Counted from the first letter of the stretch, positions 1-9,610 are shown. The stretch is DNA of 64,000 nucleotides from Pseudoalteromonas sp. N1230-9 (GCF_032716425.1 NZ_CP090419.1:2978001-3042000); one strand, 5' to 3'. Program-made: numbers and translations. The notes: generated from the letters alone by a model not told the origin.

Positions 1-1069
1 TTTTCTGTACCGCAGTGACTTGACCTTTATAAAGCTTAAGCACCACTTCACCAGTTGCGAGTTTAGACAGAGATTCAGCCCCTGCTAGAATCGAATCTTT
101 CAATGGTGTAAACCAACGGCCGTCATAGACAAGGTGTGAAAACTCACCACCCAGTACTTCTTTCCATTTACGGCTTGATTTATCGAGCACGAGTTCATCA
201 ACCGCTTGTAATGCGGCCATGATCACTGTGCCCCCTGGTGTTTCGTAACAACCACGCGATTTCATGCCAACTAAACGATTTTCGACGATATCAACACGAC
301 CCACACCGTGTGGCGCAGCAATGTCATTTAATTTAACTAAACAGTCATAAGGTTTAAGCGTCTCACCATTTACCGCAACCACTTCACCTTCAACAACATT
401 TAATGTCACGTATTCAGGTTCGTTTGGTGCTTGCTCTGGCGAGTTAGTCCAGGTCCACACTTGCTCACTTGGTTGGCACCATGGATCTTCAAGCTCACCA
501 CCTTCGTGTGAAATGTGCCACGCATTAGCATCACGGCTATAAATTTTTGTAGCAGACGCTGAACACGGAATATTACGCTCAGCCAAGTAATCAAGTAGTG
601 ATTCACGGCTTGATAAATCCCACTCACGCCACGGTGCGATTACTTTTAGATCTGGTGCAAGGGCTGCGAAACATGACTCAAAACGCACCTGATCGTTACC
701 TTTACCAGTACAACCATGCGAAAGTGCATCAGCACCTACTTTACGGGCAATCTCTACTTGGGCTTTTGCAATGATTGGGCGCGCCATAGACGTACCGAGT
801 AAATAAGTGCCTTCGTAAATAGAACCCGTTTTTAAGGTTGGATAAATATAGTCACTGACCATTTCGTCTTTTAAGTCAACCACATAACATTCAGATGCGC
901 CTGAAGCGATTGCTTTTTCTTCTACGCCTTCAAGCTCTTCAGCGCCTTGACCTACATCAGCAACGAATGCGATAACTTCACAGCCGTAGTTTTCTTTTAA
1001 CCATGGCACGATTGCCGATGTATCTAGACCACCAGAATAGGCTAATACGACTTTTTTGATTGAACTCAT
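1..1069 (-). CDS. argG: argininosuccinate synthase, 3' end cut by window edge
   Basis: Joins citrulline and aspartate with ATP to give argininosuccinate, the penultimate step of arginine synthesis, in the cytosol. The reading frame is open from ATG at 1069 to the window edge, about 356 codons of the roughly 400 usual for the family. The N-terminal ATP-pyrophosphatase loop SGGLDTS lies at residues 12-18, and later segments (for example [13 protein letters not shown]) match ArgG. It starts 9 bases after the argF stop with GGA as ribosome-binding site, so it is the distal visible gene of argCBFG. argH would be expected beyond the edge but cannot be seen. Identity is certain; only the C-terminus is missing. 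Confidence 0.97.
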   Translation of the reverse strand, partial: MSSIKKVVLAYSGGLDTSAIVPWLKENYGCEVIAFVADVGQGAEELEGVEEKAIASGASECYVVDLKDEMVSDYIYPTLKTGSIYEGTYLLGTSMARPIIAKAQVEIARKVGADALSHGCTGKGNDQVRFESCFAALAPDLKVIAPWREWDLSSRESLLDYLAERNIPCSASATKIYSRDANAWHISHEGGELEDPWCQPSEQVWTWTNSPEQAPNEPEYVTLNVVEGEVVAVNGETLKPYDCLVKLNDIAAPHGVGRVDIVENRLVGMKSRGCYETPGGTVIMAALQAVDELVLDKSSRKWKEVLGGEFSHLVYDGRWFTPLKDSILAGAESLSKLATGEVVLKLYKGQVTAVQK

Positions 1070-1078
1070 TGGTGTTCC

Positions 1079-1999
1079 TTAAACAAAATTTGGATTTAAT
1101 AATGTGACAAGCAGTGCGTTTTGCGCGTGCATACGGTTCTCTGCTTGTTGAATAATTTTTGATGCTGGGCCATCCATTACCTCAGAGGTAATTTCAAACT
1201 CACGATGAGCCGGCTGGCAATGCAACACAGTTTGTGCACCAGTTTGCTCAAGTAGTGCTTGATTTAACTGATACGGCATATATTTAGCTTTCACCTGCTC
1301 AAGCGGTGTTTTATCGCCCATCGATACCCACGTATCAGCATAGACTGCATTTGCACCCACTGCCGCTTCAATTCTGTCGCTAACCATGACAGACGCTCCA
1401 TTCATCGCTGCAATTTGCTCTGCTTGCTTAAGAATTTGCGAATCTGGCGAACTGCCTTTCGGGCACACAGCGACAAAATCAGTCCCTAAAGTAGCAGCTA
1501 ATAACATTAGAGAGTGTGTGACATTGTTACCTTCACCTAAGTATGCAAGCTTTAGTTTGCTGACATCACCATGCACTTCTTGCAGCGTTAAAAAGTCAGC
1601 GAGTGCTTGGCATGGGTGGTATAAATCGCACAGACTATTCACCACAGGGACTGACGAAAACTCAGCAAGGGTGGTTAATGTTTTATGTGCAAATACGCGA
1701 GCAACAATGCCATCAGCCCAAGTTGAAATATTTAAAGCAAAATCTTTTACTGACTCACGCGCACCCATTGCGCCATTTTGTGAATCTAAATAAACAGCAT
1801 GACCACCCAATTTATTAATACCAATATCAAATGATAAACGGGTACGTAAGCTTGGTTTTTCGAATAAGGTAACCACTGATTTACCCGCTAAAGCTTGGCT
1901 AAAATCGACTGGGTTTGCTTTAATTTTTTGCGCTAAATCGAGTAATTTAAGCGCGCCTTTTTGGTCTAACTCAAGACCAGATAAAAAGTTAGTTAACAT
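1079..1999 (-). CDS. argF: ornithine carbamoyltransferase
   Basis: Transfers the carbamoyl group from carbamoyl phosphate to ornithine, giving citrulline. The protein has 306 residues, normal for the family. The N-terminal carbamoyl-phosphate motif reads FEKPSLRTR, where the usual form is S-T-R-T-R. The ornithine-binding loop DTWVSMG is intact, and the C-terminal motif reads HCQPA rather than the usual HCLPA. The SMG loop argues for ornithine rather than an acylated ornithine as substrate. It lies 7 bases downstream of argB and 9 bases upstream of argG, in one operon. The two motif variants may be lineage-specific; their catalytic effect is unknown. Confidence 0.95.
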   Translation of the reverse strand: MLTNFLSGLELDQKGALKLLDLAQKIKANPVDFSQALAGKSVVTLFEKPSLRTRLSFDIGINKLGGHAVYLDSQNGAMGARESVKDFALNISTWADGIVARVFAHKTLTTLAEFSSVPVVNSLCDLYHPCQALADFLTLQEVHGDVSKLKLAYLGEGNNVTHSLMLLAATLGTDFVAVCPKGSSPDSQILKQAEQIAAMNGASVMVSDRIEAAVGANAVYADTWVSMGDKTPLEQVKAKYMPYQLNQALLEQTGAQTVLHCQPAHREFEITSEVMDGPASKIIQQAENRMHAQNALLVTLLNPNFV

Positions 2000-2006
2000 G
2001 TAATAC

Positions 2007-2771
2007 CTATGGTGTAATTTTCGTTCCTACGTGCTCGCCTTGTAATAAAGCGACTAAGTTTTCTGGTTTTAGCCAGCTTGAGATATACACACCACGTCGT
2101 AAATGTTGGGCAGCAAGAAGGCTGGTCTTAACTTTGACCTCCATCCCGCCCTGAATAACTCCTTCAAGAATTAATGCATCTATTTGCTGCGTATTAAGTT
2201 GATGTAGGGGTTGTTTGTTTGCATCAAGCACCGCTTCTACATCAGTCATAAAAATAAGTTCAGCATCAAGTTCTTTTGCAATCGCTGCTGCTGCTTCATC
2301 GGCATTAACGTTGTACCAAAGTCCATCTTCACCAAAGCCAATAGAGCTCACTAAGGGTAAGCGGCCTTGCGCAATTAAACTTGGTAAAATACTGTCGGTG
2401 CTATCAGCGCATTGTCCAACTTGCCCAAGTGCTTTTAATTTTTGCTTAACCACAACGCCCGCTTCATAGAGACTCATCCCCACAGGCTTGTGCCCTGAAA
2501 CAATTGCTTGGCTCATTAGCTGTTTATTCGCACAGCCTGCCAGTGCCCCAACAATATAAGGCATTTGTTCTTTTGGACTGATACGTAAACCTTGGTGCTT
2601 CGCACTAGCAAACCCAGCGTCTTTAAGCCATGCATCAACTAATGCACCACCACCATGAACAATCACAAAGTTGGCCTGTTGCTGTGATACAAGAACGTCA
2701 AATAAAGCTTTTGCGGCATCGGCTGTATTTAATACTGCACCGCCTATTTTAATTACCCATGTTTTCATCAT
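2007..2771 (-). CDS. argB: acetylglutamate kinase
   Basis: Phosphorylates N-acetylglutamate, the second step of the acetylated ornithine pathway. The 254-residue protein is of amino-acid-kinase type: N-terminal KIGGAVL, a nucleotide and substrate loop VHGGGALVD near residue 40, and a C-terminal MEVKVKTSLLAA segment. Its ATG overlaps the argC stop codon by four bases (ATGA), a sign of translational coupling. The length matches the short E. coli-type enzyme (258), which is usually not inhibited by arginine; control here would then fall to ArgR and N-acetylglutamate synthase, which is an inference. Confidence 0.96.
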   Translation of the reverse strand: MMKTWVIKIGGAVLNTADAAKALFDVLVSQQQANFVIVHGGGALVDAWLKDAGFASAKHQGLRISPKEQMPYIVGALAGCANKQLMSQAIVSGHKPVGMSLYEAGVVVKQKLKALGQVGQCADSTDSILPSLIAQGRLPLVSSIGFGEDGLWYNVNADEAAAAIAKELDAELIFMTDVEAVLDANKQPLHQLNTQQIDALILEGVIQGGMEVKVKTSLLAAQHLRRGVYISSWLKPENLVALLQGEHVGTKITP

Positions 2772-3778
2772 AACGCTCCTACTAATCCGGTATGATGAGG
2801 AAGTCCCATCGCTAAATTAATACATTGCAATGCTTGCCCTGCGGCCCCTTTTAATAAGTTATCAATGGCCGACATAACAATCAGTTGCTCACCTTTTTGT
2901 TGCCATGCAATATCAACAAATGGTTGTTTAGCCACGCCTTTGATGCTTGGAATTTTATTTCCGAGTAAACGAATTAAGGGCTCATTCGCTAGCACTTGAT
3001 ATGCCGCACTCACTTGCTCTGCTGTCACACCAGGCTTTAATTGCACATAAATAGTTTCTAAAATTCCGCGAGGGAAATTACCTAAATGCGGGGTAAATAA
3101 CACAGGGTGACCAAGGTGCTGCTCAATTTCAGGCGTGTGTCTGTGGTTAAATAAGCCATAAGGGGCAAGTGACACTTCACAAAAATGCGTATTCACACTG
3201 GCCTTTCTACCCGCACCGGTTACGCCAGAGACAGCATTAACAATGATGGTTTGCTCAGCTAATAAACCCGCTTCTTTAAGTGGCTTTAAAGAATTAAGTG
3301 CAGCTGTTGGGTAACAACCTGCTACGGCAACAAGGTTTGCTTTACTAATCGCATCGCTATTCCATTCAGCTAAACCATAAGCCGCTTGCTCTAAAAGCTC
3401 AGGATGTTCATGCGCGAAACCATAATAAGTTAGGTAATCCTCATTCCCAGCTAAACGGAAGCCGCCCGATAAATCGAAAACTTTTTTGCCCATGGCTAAA
3501 AATTGTGGCGCAAGATCAACACTCACTTTGTGATCAGTACATAGACACACATAATCAGCAGTGTTATTTATTTCCTGAAAAGCCTCAGCTGTTAGCGGTT
3601 GCAGCGGGTACGCTAACAAGCCTAAGTGCTCGGGGTATAAATCGCTTAATAATTTATTTTTATCTAAGCTTCCTTCAGACACATAACACGCTTGTAGAGT
3701 CAGTTTTGGATGCTTTGCAACTAAACTTGCTAGCTCTGCGCCGCTATAACCACTTGCGCCAATAATCACTACTTTCAT
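2768..3778 (-). CDS. argC: N-acetyl-gamma-glutamyl-phosphate reductase
   Basis: Reduces N-acetylglutamyl phosphate to the semialdehyde with NADPH. The protein has 336 residues, with the Rossmann start VVIIGASGYSGAEL and the catalytic cysteine in the motif VAVAGCYPTAA around residue 155. It is the first gene of the argCBFG operon and is divergent from argE. The ArgR operator at 3926-3943 lies about 150 bases upstream of its start. Its stop overlaps the argB start. The assignment is clear from motif, length and context. Confidence 0.97.
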   Translation of the reverse strand: MKVVIIGASGYSGAELASLVAKHPKLTLQACYVSEGSLDKNKLLSDLYPEHLGLLAYPLQPLTAEAFQEINNTADYVCLCTDHKVSVDLAPQFLAMGKKVFDLSGGFRLAGNEDYLTYYGFAHEHPELLEQAAYGLAEWNSDAISKANLVAVAGCYPTAALNSLKPLKEAGLLAEQTIIVNAVSGVTGAGRKASVNTHFCEVSLAPYGLFNHRHTPEIEQHLGHPVLFTPHLGNFPRGILETIYVQLKPGVTAEQVSAAYQVLANEPLIRLLGNKIPSIKGVAKQPFVDIAWQQKGEQLIVMSAIDNLLKGAAGQALQCINLAMGLPHHTGLVGAL

Positions 3779-3925
3779 TGCTTACTTTTACCTATTAAAT
3801 CTATTTATCGATACGCCTAAAATTACTCGCCTAATTGCGAATAAAAACACTGTCTAAAGTAATGAAATCAGGTTATCGTCGTTTTGTGTTCATAGTGCCG
3901 CTTTAAAATATATTTATGCTTAAAA

Positions 3926-3943
3926 AGTGAATTGATATTCATC
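3926..3943. promoter_or_regulatory. ARG box (ArgR operator) between argC and argE
   Basis: The sequence contains TGAAT-TGAT-ATTCA at 3928-3941, matching all ten conserved positions of the palindromic ARG box. It lies in the divergent argC/argE region, where ArgR hexamers normally repress both directions in the presence of arginine. ArgR usually needs two boxes about 3 bases apart. The flanking candidates here are poor; the best partner, near 3965-3978, matches about 7 of 10 positions. Confidence 0.85.
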
Positions 3944-4000
3944 ATAAATACTTTTATATTGTTATGCAATTAGATTGAATAATTATTTTTGGATTTTTTT

Positions 4001-5155
4001 ATGTCATTTCCCTCTTTTTTATCTATGTATCAGCAGCTAATTGCTGCCCCCTCAATCAGTTCGATTGAAGACTCTCTGTGCATGAGCAATAAAGAGGTGA
4101 TCACCTTGCTCGCTACTTGGTGCGAAAGCCTTGGTTTTACATGTGAAATAACAGAGCTCGAAAACGGTAAAGGCCGCTATAACTTATTAGCGAAGCGTGG
4201 TGAGGGAGATGGCGGTTTAATGCTTGCGGGTCATACCGACACGGTGCCTTTTGATGATAGCCGCTGGAACTATAACCCCTTTCAACTCAGTGAGCATGAC
4301 AACAAACTTTATGGCTTAGGCAGTATTGATATGAAAGGCTTTTTTGCCTTTGTATTGCAGGCAATTAGCGAGCTTGATGCAACGAAGCAAACAGAGCCAC
4401 TATTGATCCTAGCCACTGCTGATGAAGAAACCACGATGGCAGGTGCGCAACAAATTTGTCGCCATCCTAATTTAAAACCGGCACGCTGTATTATAGGTGA
4501 GCCAACAGATATGACCCCTGTGTTCACTCACAAAGGCCACATGAGCACTGCGATTCGTGTGATTGGTCGCTCAGGTCATAGCTCAGATCCAGAACGTGGT
4601 TTAAACGCCATTGAAGTAATGCATAAAATGATTGCAAAATTGTTAATCATTAAAGAAGAATTAAAGAATAAATATTCAATTGAACATTTTCAAATCCCGT
4701 ACCCGACTTTAAACCTTGGCCATATTCATGGTGGCGATAATGCAAACCGTATTTGCGGCTGCTGTGAAATGCACATAGATATGCGACCTTTACCTGGTTT
4801 AAGTGTGCAAGAACTGCAAGCGATTTTGCTAACTGCTGCTGAAGAAATTAATGCCCACTACCCTAATGCGGTGAGTGTTATTGACTTACACGAGCCTATT
4901 CCAGCATTTAGTGGCAGTACAGATACTGCGCTTGTTAAACTTGCCGAACAAGTATCAGGTCAACCTGCCGTTGCAGTAAATTACTGCACTGAAGCACCGT
5001 TTATTCAACAGCTTGGCTGTGAAACAATTGTCATGGGGCCAGGCTCAATAAATCAAGCCCACCAGCCCGATGAGTTTTTAGCGATGGAAAAAATCAAACC
5101 TTCACAAGAAATCATCAGCAAAATGATTAAAGCAAGTTGCTTTCGTAATGAGTAA
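4001..5155 (+). CDS. argE: acetylornithine deacetylase
   Basis: Hydrolyses N-acetylornithine to ornithine and acetate, so this organism appears to use the linear arginine pathway. The M20-family metallopeptidase has 384 residues. Metal-ligand motifs are visible: AGHTDTVPFD (His, Asp), a catalytic region ATADEETTMAG (Glu-Glu), and IGEPTD. The ATG at 4001 was chosen over an in-frame TTG at 3989 because GGA lies 8-10 bases upstream and the length then matches E. coli ArgE (383). It is transcribed away from argCBFG from a shared regulatory region. Confidence 0.96.
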   Translation: MSFPSFLSMYQQLIAAPSISSIEDSLCMSNKEVITLLATWCESLGFTCEITELENGKGRYNLLAKRGEGDGGLMLAGHTDTVPFDDSRWNYNPFQLSEHDNKLYGLGSIDMKGFFAFVLQAISELDATKQTEPLLILATADEETTMAGAQQICRHPNLKPARCIIGEPTDMTPVFTHKGHMSTAIRVIGRSGHSSDPERGLNAIEVMHKMIAKLLIIKEELKNKYSIEHFQIPYPTLNLGHIHGGDNANRICGCCEMHIDMRPLPGLSVQELQAILLTAAEEINAHYPNAVSVIDLHEPIPAFSGSTDTALVKLAEQVSGQPAVAVNYCTEAPFIQQLGCETIVMGPGSINQAHQPDEFLAMEKIKPSQEIISKMIKASCFRNE

Positions 5156-5179
5156 AAAGGGAGCTTGATGCTCCCTTTT
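5155..5179. terminator. bidirectional terminator between argE and panP
   Basis: AAAAGGGAGC, a five-base loop, then GCTCCCTTTT. This is a ten-base perfect stem with A and T tracts on both sides, sitting between two convergent genes, so it can serve both. Confidence 0.85.
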
Positions 5180-5191
5180 CTAATTCACTCA

Positions 5192-6832
5192 CTAATCCAT
5201 ATATTTACTTAAGTACTTTTTAAAAACAGGATCGGTTTTCGCTAGGGCTTTTTGCTCCGCTAAAATATCTTTGAGAATTGTTTTAGAGGTTAATGGATTA
5301 GCTAATACAACCCTAAACACAACCGTTGGTTGATGGTCATATTTTGCAGGTGTTAAACGTGTACGCGATACAAAAGAGCGTCCTGCTTCACGCTGACGTT
5401 TTTGCATACTTGCGGTAAAACGATTCAACGAAGCGTAAATATCTAATTTAGTTTCTTCGTCAGCATCTTTAAGCTTAGCTTGGATTTCTTTTGGTACGTA
5501 GCGATAGGTTAATAGGCAAAGCTCAGGCTCTGAGATTAATTCAAAGTCTTCATCCTGCTTAATCATGTCGGCGAAAGTACGAGCTTTGACAATACTACGG
5601 TCAATCAACATTTCGTAGCCTTTACGGCCAATAACACGTAAGCAAGCATGCACTAACATTGCCATACCTGGGCGACTGCCCTCTAAAGTATGACTGCCTA
5701 AATCTTTAGAGCCTTTACGAAGAATATATTCCGCATGGTGCTCTATTGCATCTGTGGCAGCAGGGTCTTTAAATAACACAAGGCCTGCGCCCATTGGCAC
5801 ATACATTTGCTTATGGGCATCAATGGTGATTGAATCAGCGCGTTCGATGCCACTTAATAAATGACGGTAATTTTTAGATAATAAAGTTGCCCCGCCCCAT
5901 GCCGCATCAACGTGAAAATGACAGCCAAGCTCTTCGCTTAAATCGGCCATTTCGTTAAGTGGGTCTATACTGCCGGTTTCAGTCGTTCCAGCAACCCCAA
6001 CTAGCGCCATAACTTTAATGCCAGATGCTTCAAGTTCATGGGCTTTTTCACGCATGGCTTGAACATCAACCTTGTTGTTTTCACCTGTTTTAATAGCAAC
6101 AATGTTATCGCGCCCAATGCCAAGTAAATCAACCGTTTTACCAAGCGAATAGTGGCCTCGCTCTGAAACGAGTACAGCAAGCCCTTTATAGCCATAGTGC
6201 AGCATGCCAGCAATTAAACCTTGTGCTGCAATGCCTTTATAGTCGCCATCGGCTTTTAATAAACGGTTACGGGCAATCCATAAGGCGGTAATATTGGCAA
6301 CGGTTCCCCCAGAACAAAACGCCCCTAGAGATGTTTTTGCGCTATGCATCCACTTATTATAAAACGCATCCTCTTCACCATACGCTAAATGGTGCATCAT
6401 CCCTAAAACTTGTCGTTCTAGTGGCGTAAATGCTTTTGACGTTTCTATCTTTACTAGGTTTTGGTTTAGACCCACCATCAATTTTGATAGCGGTAACACA
6501 AAATGTGGCAAAGCGGATGTCATGTGACCAATAAAGCTTGGTGCAGCTGTGTGAACTGAGTGTGCAACTAACTGCTCCATAATGTCTTGCGCGTAGTCAG
6601 AGACAAAAGTGGGCTCTTCTGGGATATTTGCCGACTGAAAATCTTTTTCTATCTCATGCAATGGCTTTTCAATTGCCGCAATATTCTCATTTAAGAATCC
6701 TGCAAGATTGCTTGAAATCTCTGATTCTATTCTACTCAACGTTGAGTCCGGTGCTTCAGGCACCGTAAAAATACGAATCAAACTTTCTTTAGAGGCGACG
6801 GCACAACGCTTTTGATCCATCTTAATACCCAT
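5192..6832 (-). CDS. panP: PLP-dependent aspartate 1-decarboxylase PanP
   Basis: A pyridoxal-phosphate group II decarboxylase of 546 residues. The PLP lysine is in SITIDAHKQMYVP, and HVDAAWGGA carries the cofactor-stacking Asp. The long N-terminal extension and overall sequence match the Vibrio-type PanP family, which makes beta-alanine from aspartate for pantothenate and CoA synthesis in species lacking pyruvoyl PanD. A related glutamate or cysteine-sulfinate decarboxylase activity cannot be excluded from sequence alone. Translation may begin at the first ATG (6832) or at the in-frame ATG at 6820; neither has a strong ribosome-binding site. It stands alone, convergent with argE. Confidence 0.85.
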   Translation of the reverse strand: MGIKMDQKRCAVASKESLIRIFTVPEAPDSTLSRIESEISSNLAGFLNENIAAIEKPLHEIEKDFQSANIPEEPTFVSDYAQDIMEQLVAHSVHTAAPSFIGHMTSALPHFVLPLSKLMVGLNQNLVKIETSKAFTPLERQVLGMMHHLAYGEEDAFYNKWMHSAKTSLGAFCSGGTVANITALWIARNRLLKADGDYKGIAAQGLIAGMLHYGYKGLAVLVSERGHYSLGKTVDLLGIGRDNIVAIKTGENNKVDVQAMREKAHELEASGIKVMALVGVAGTTETGSIDPLNEMADLSEELGCHFHVDAAWGGATLLSKNYRHLLSGIERADSITIDAHKQMYVPMGAGLVLFKDPAATDAIEHHAEYILRKGSKDLGSHTLEGSRPGMAMLVHACLRVIGRKGYEMLIDRSIVKARTFADMIKQDEDFELISEPELCLLTYRYVPKEIQAKLKDADEETKLDIYASLNRFTASMQKRQREAGRSFVSRTRLTPAKYDHQPTVVFRVVLANPLTSKTILKDILAEQKALAKTDPVFKKYLSKYMD

Positions 6833-7067
6833 TATAAGCAGCTAAAATGAACCCAATGCAGGAACATTAAGGTCTGAGTTTTAGCGGCACTGTTGCTACG
6901 AAATTGGCTAACTTTACTGGAATATCACAAAAATGTCTCGTTTAAAGCTAAAAAGCCACAGATTCGATGACAAAAAAATGATGTATCAATGAAATTTGCG
7001 CTAATTTTCTACTATCAGCCAGTTGTTTTTTAAGTATAATCATTACACCACTGATAAAGGAATAATT

Positions 7068-8924
7068 ATGTCCAAAGGAATGCAAAAGACCGGTTGGCTG
7101 CTTTATGGATTTGCCACTTTTTTTATCAGCTTATTTGGTTACATCTACTACACCTATGAAACCGCTCGTAGTGAAATAATGGCTGGTATTGATTCAAAGC
7201 TCCTCAATGCGGCTGTAAGTGTTAACCATATTTTAGGCAAGGATTATCACAATCAAGTCAACGCCGGCATACCGATTTCTTCGGCTGTTTATAAGCAAAA
7301 AATGAGAGCGCTCTCAGAATACGCCAAGCAAATGGACTTAGCGTATGTTTATTCTATGGTACTACGTGACGATACCGTTTTTTTTAGCGCATCGAGTTAT
7401 ACCCAAAAAGATCAAAACGGCGGCCGCATCACGCAGTTTATGGATCCCTACACCGAAGCAACCAAGATAAATAAAGACGCTTTTTTTTCTACAGAGCCTG
7501 TATTCGAAGTTTCAAAAGATCAATGGGGGCACTTTAAAAGTATTTTTGTTACTTTCATCGATGAAAATGGCCATACTTATCTTACTGGCGCCGACATTAC
7601 AATTACTGATCTAAACCAACAGTTACAACAAAGCGTAACACGCGCGACTATCACTGGGTGCTTCTTCTTTTTTATTGCAGCCTTAATTGCAGGGCTTTAT
7701 TTTTTACAACTTAAGCGTTCTCTTTCTACGGATGCCCGTACAGGCTTTGCTAATCACGTAGCGCTGGAATATTACATTAAAAAAAGCACCAAACACCGTA
7801 TGGAGCTTGCAGTTGTTACGATTAATGAAGTCGAGGATATTAGTAGCTTTTATGGTACAGAAGTAAGCGACAAGGTAATGGCCAGTTTATTGAGCTATTT
7901 TCAATCTCGCCTACCCAACGAAGCGCTGGTATTTCGTCTTGCTACCAATAAAATAGCGCTGTTACATACACGCGGTGCAGAGCAAGATTTTGATGACACT
8001 ATTAACGCCTTTAATCAATCAATCCCTGTACTTAACGAGCCGTTTATTTATGTTAGTTTGCATGCAGGCATTGCCTCAGGTAATAAGCTAATGCTGATTG
8101 AAAACGCACATATTGCTCTTCAACAAGCAAAATTAAACAATCAACGTATTATTCGTTACGAGAATGTCTTTAAACAAGTAGAAGAACAGTTTAGGTACAA
8201 TGTAAAGCTGGCTAAAAAAGTAAAAGAAGCGTTTGATAACAATCGTATCGTCCCCTATTTCCAACCCATTTATGATACGCAAACACAACAGGTGACTCAT
8301 TACGAAAGCTTAGCAAGAATGGCATCAGCACAAGGGCGCATCTATACACCAGATTACTTTCTAACTGTTTTGAAACGCTCTCGAATGGACGGATTACTAA
8401 CACGTACCATGTTTACTCGCTGTATTGAGCAATTTCGAAAAACTTCAATTAGCTGGAGCATTAATATTACAGCGCAAGATATTCTGGATCCCAGCTTAAG
8501 TGAGTTTTTAGAACAGCAGTTAAGACGCTACCCACAACCCAACAATATTATTTTTGAGTTTCATGAAACAGAAGCAATTGCCTACTTTAGTGAAGTAAAG
8601 GCATTTATTAGCTTACTTAAAAATAAAGGTGCGCAGGTTATGATTAACGAATTTGGTGCAGGATATTCAAACCTCTCAAATATCTTAAAGCTTGAAGTTG
8701 ATGGCCTAAAGCTAGACCGTGGCTTAGTTAGCCAAGCACACACCAATGATGACAGCTATATGTTTATTGAACATTTAGTGAAGTACGCCAAACAACTTAA
8801 CCTTGATGTCGTTGCCGAACAAGTCGAGAGCGAGCAAGTGGCTGAAGCACTTTCTAAAGCAGGTATTACACTAATGCAAGGAAACCACTTCGCGCCACCC
8901 ACGCCTTATGTGCCTCAGTCATAA
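7068..8924 (+). CDS. membrane protein with degenerate GGDEF and EAL domains
   Basis: An inner-membrane c-di-GMP-type protein of 618 residues. A first membrane helix (about 10-28) and a second (about 196-216) enclose a periplasmic sensing segment. A GGDEF-like domain follows (about 220-370), in which the signature is replaced by ATNKIAL, so cyclase activity is unlikely. The EAL domain (about 378-614) reads ESL for EAL and has NEFG near residue 525 where active enzymes have DDFG; phosphodiesterase activity is doubtful. It could be a c-di-GMP receptor or a CsrD-like adaptor. ATG 7068 was preferred to an upstream start because AAGGA lies 7 bases ahead of it. Confidence 0.85.
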   Translation: MSKGMQKTGWLLYGFATFFISLFGYIYYTYETARSEIMAGIDSKLLNAAVSVNHILGKDYHNQVNAGIPISSAVYKQKMRALSEYAKQMDLAYVYSMVLRDDTVFFSASSYTQKDQNGGRITQFMDPYTEATKINKDAFFSTEPVFEVSKDQWGHFKSIFVTFIDENGHTYLTGADITITDLNQQLQQSVTRATITGCFFFFIAALIAGLYFLQLKRSLSTDARTGFANHVALEYYIKKSTKHRMELAVVTINEVEDISSFYGTEVSDKVMASLLSYFQSRLPNEALVFRLATNKIALLHTRGAEQDFDDTINAFNQSIPVLNEPFIYVSLHAGIASGNKLMLIENAHIALQQAKLNNQRIIRYENVFKQVEEQFRYNVKLAKKVKEAFDNNRIVPYFQPIYDTQTQQVTHYESLARMASAQGRIYTPDYFLTVLKRSRMDGLLTRTMFTRCIEQFRKTSISWSINITAQDILDPSLSEFLEQQLRRYPQPNNIIFEFHETEAIAYFSEVKAFISLLKNKGAQVMINEFGAGYSNLSNILKLEVDGLKLDRGLVSQAHTNDDSYMFIEHLVKYAKQLNLDVVAEQVESEQVAEALSKAGITLMQGNHFAPPTPYVPQS

Positions 8925-8944
8925 TACCAAGGCCACAGTGCGTG

Positions 8945-9610
8945 TTATAGGTTTATAACTAAGCGATGACTCTGTTGGCCACTAGCCCAATATTTACGCT
9001 CAAATGGTGTAATAGCGGTATCGCTTTCATACAACTCAACATCGCACTTATGCCCTGCAAGCTCAAGCGAGCGAGCAAATTCCTTTACGTAAATATCCCA
9101 GTTGCTTCTAAGCTCTAAACGCCCACCTAATTTAATAATAAATGGGAATATAGCAGCACCGTGCCAGCGCCTTTGTAGGTGTTTGGCTTTTGGCCAAGGG
9201 TTTGGATACAGCAAGTAATGGTGCGTGGGCTGCCAGTTAGCAGCCACCGCTAAACGCCAAAAGTCGTTTAAATCAGCTTGCACTAAAATGTACTGGCCTG
9301 CATCGGTTTGCTTGTACTCTATATCATGCTTATCTAAACGATGAGATGATTTATCAATGCCAATCACTAACGCATCTGGGTGATGCTTTGCTAAGTTAGC
9401 GGTACTTTCACCCACACCACAGCATGAATCAAGAATGAGTGGCCCAGCAAACGCCTGCACCTTTTCATTTACCTGATCAAAAGCCGCTTGCGTATGCTCT
9501 GCAATCGGCTTTTTAAATTCAGCACTTAGGTGTTTTAAAACAATTTCATCTAGCTTTTCATGTAAGCTAGGTTGATTCGATACAATACTTCTCGAATTTG
9601 CATCCGTCAT
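8945..9610 (-). CDS. TrmB-like SAM-dependent methyltransferase
   Basis: A 221-residue Rossmann methyltransferase of the tRNA (guanine-N7) methyltransferase family. The glycine-rich SAM loop reads DSCCGVGEST (canonical TrmB has a glutamate and more glycines), and the TrmB signature appears as YPNPWPKAKHLQRRW. It is the last gene of a five-gene operon; its ATG overlaps the permease stop by one base (TAATG). Because the SAM loop diverges and the neighbours are an ABC exporter, it may be a paralogue distinct from the housekeeping TrmB. Whether it modifies tRNA is not shown. Confidence 0.8.
   Translation of the reverse strand: MTDANSRSIVSNQPSLHEKLDEIVLKHLSAEFKKPIAEHTQAAFDQVNEKVQAFAGPLILDSCCGVGESTANLAKHHPDALVIGIDKSSHRLDKHDIEYKQTDAGQYILVQADLNDFWRLAVAANWQPTHHYLLYPNPWPKAKHLQRRWHGAAIFPFIIKLGGRLELRSNWDIYVKEFARSLELAGHKCDVELYESDTAITPFERKYWASGQQSHRLVINL

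Noticed and set aside
1386..1793. 135-codon plus-strand frame within argF
   Set aside because: Shadow of the argF coding frame on the opposite strand.
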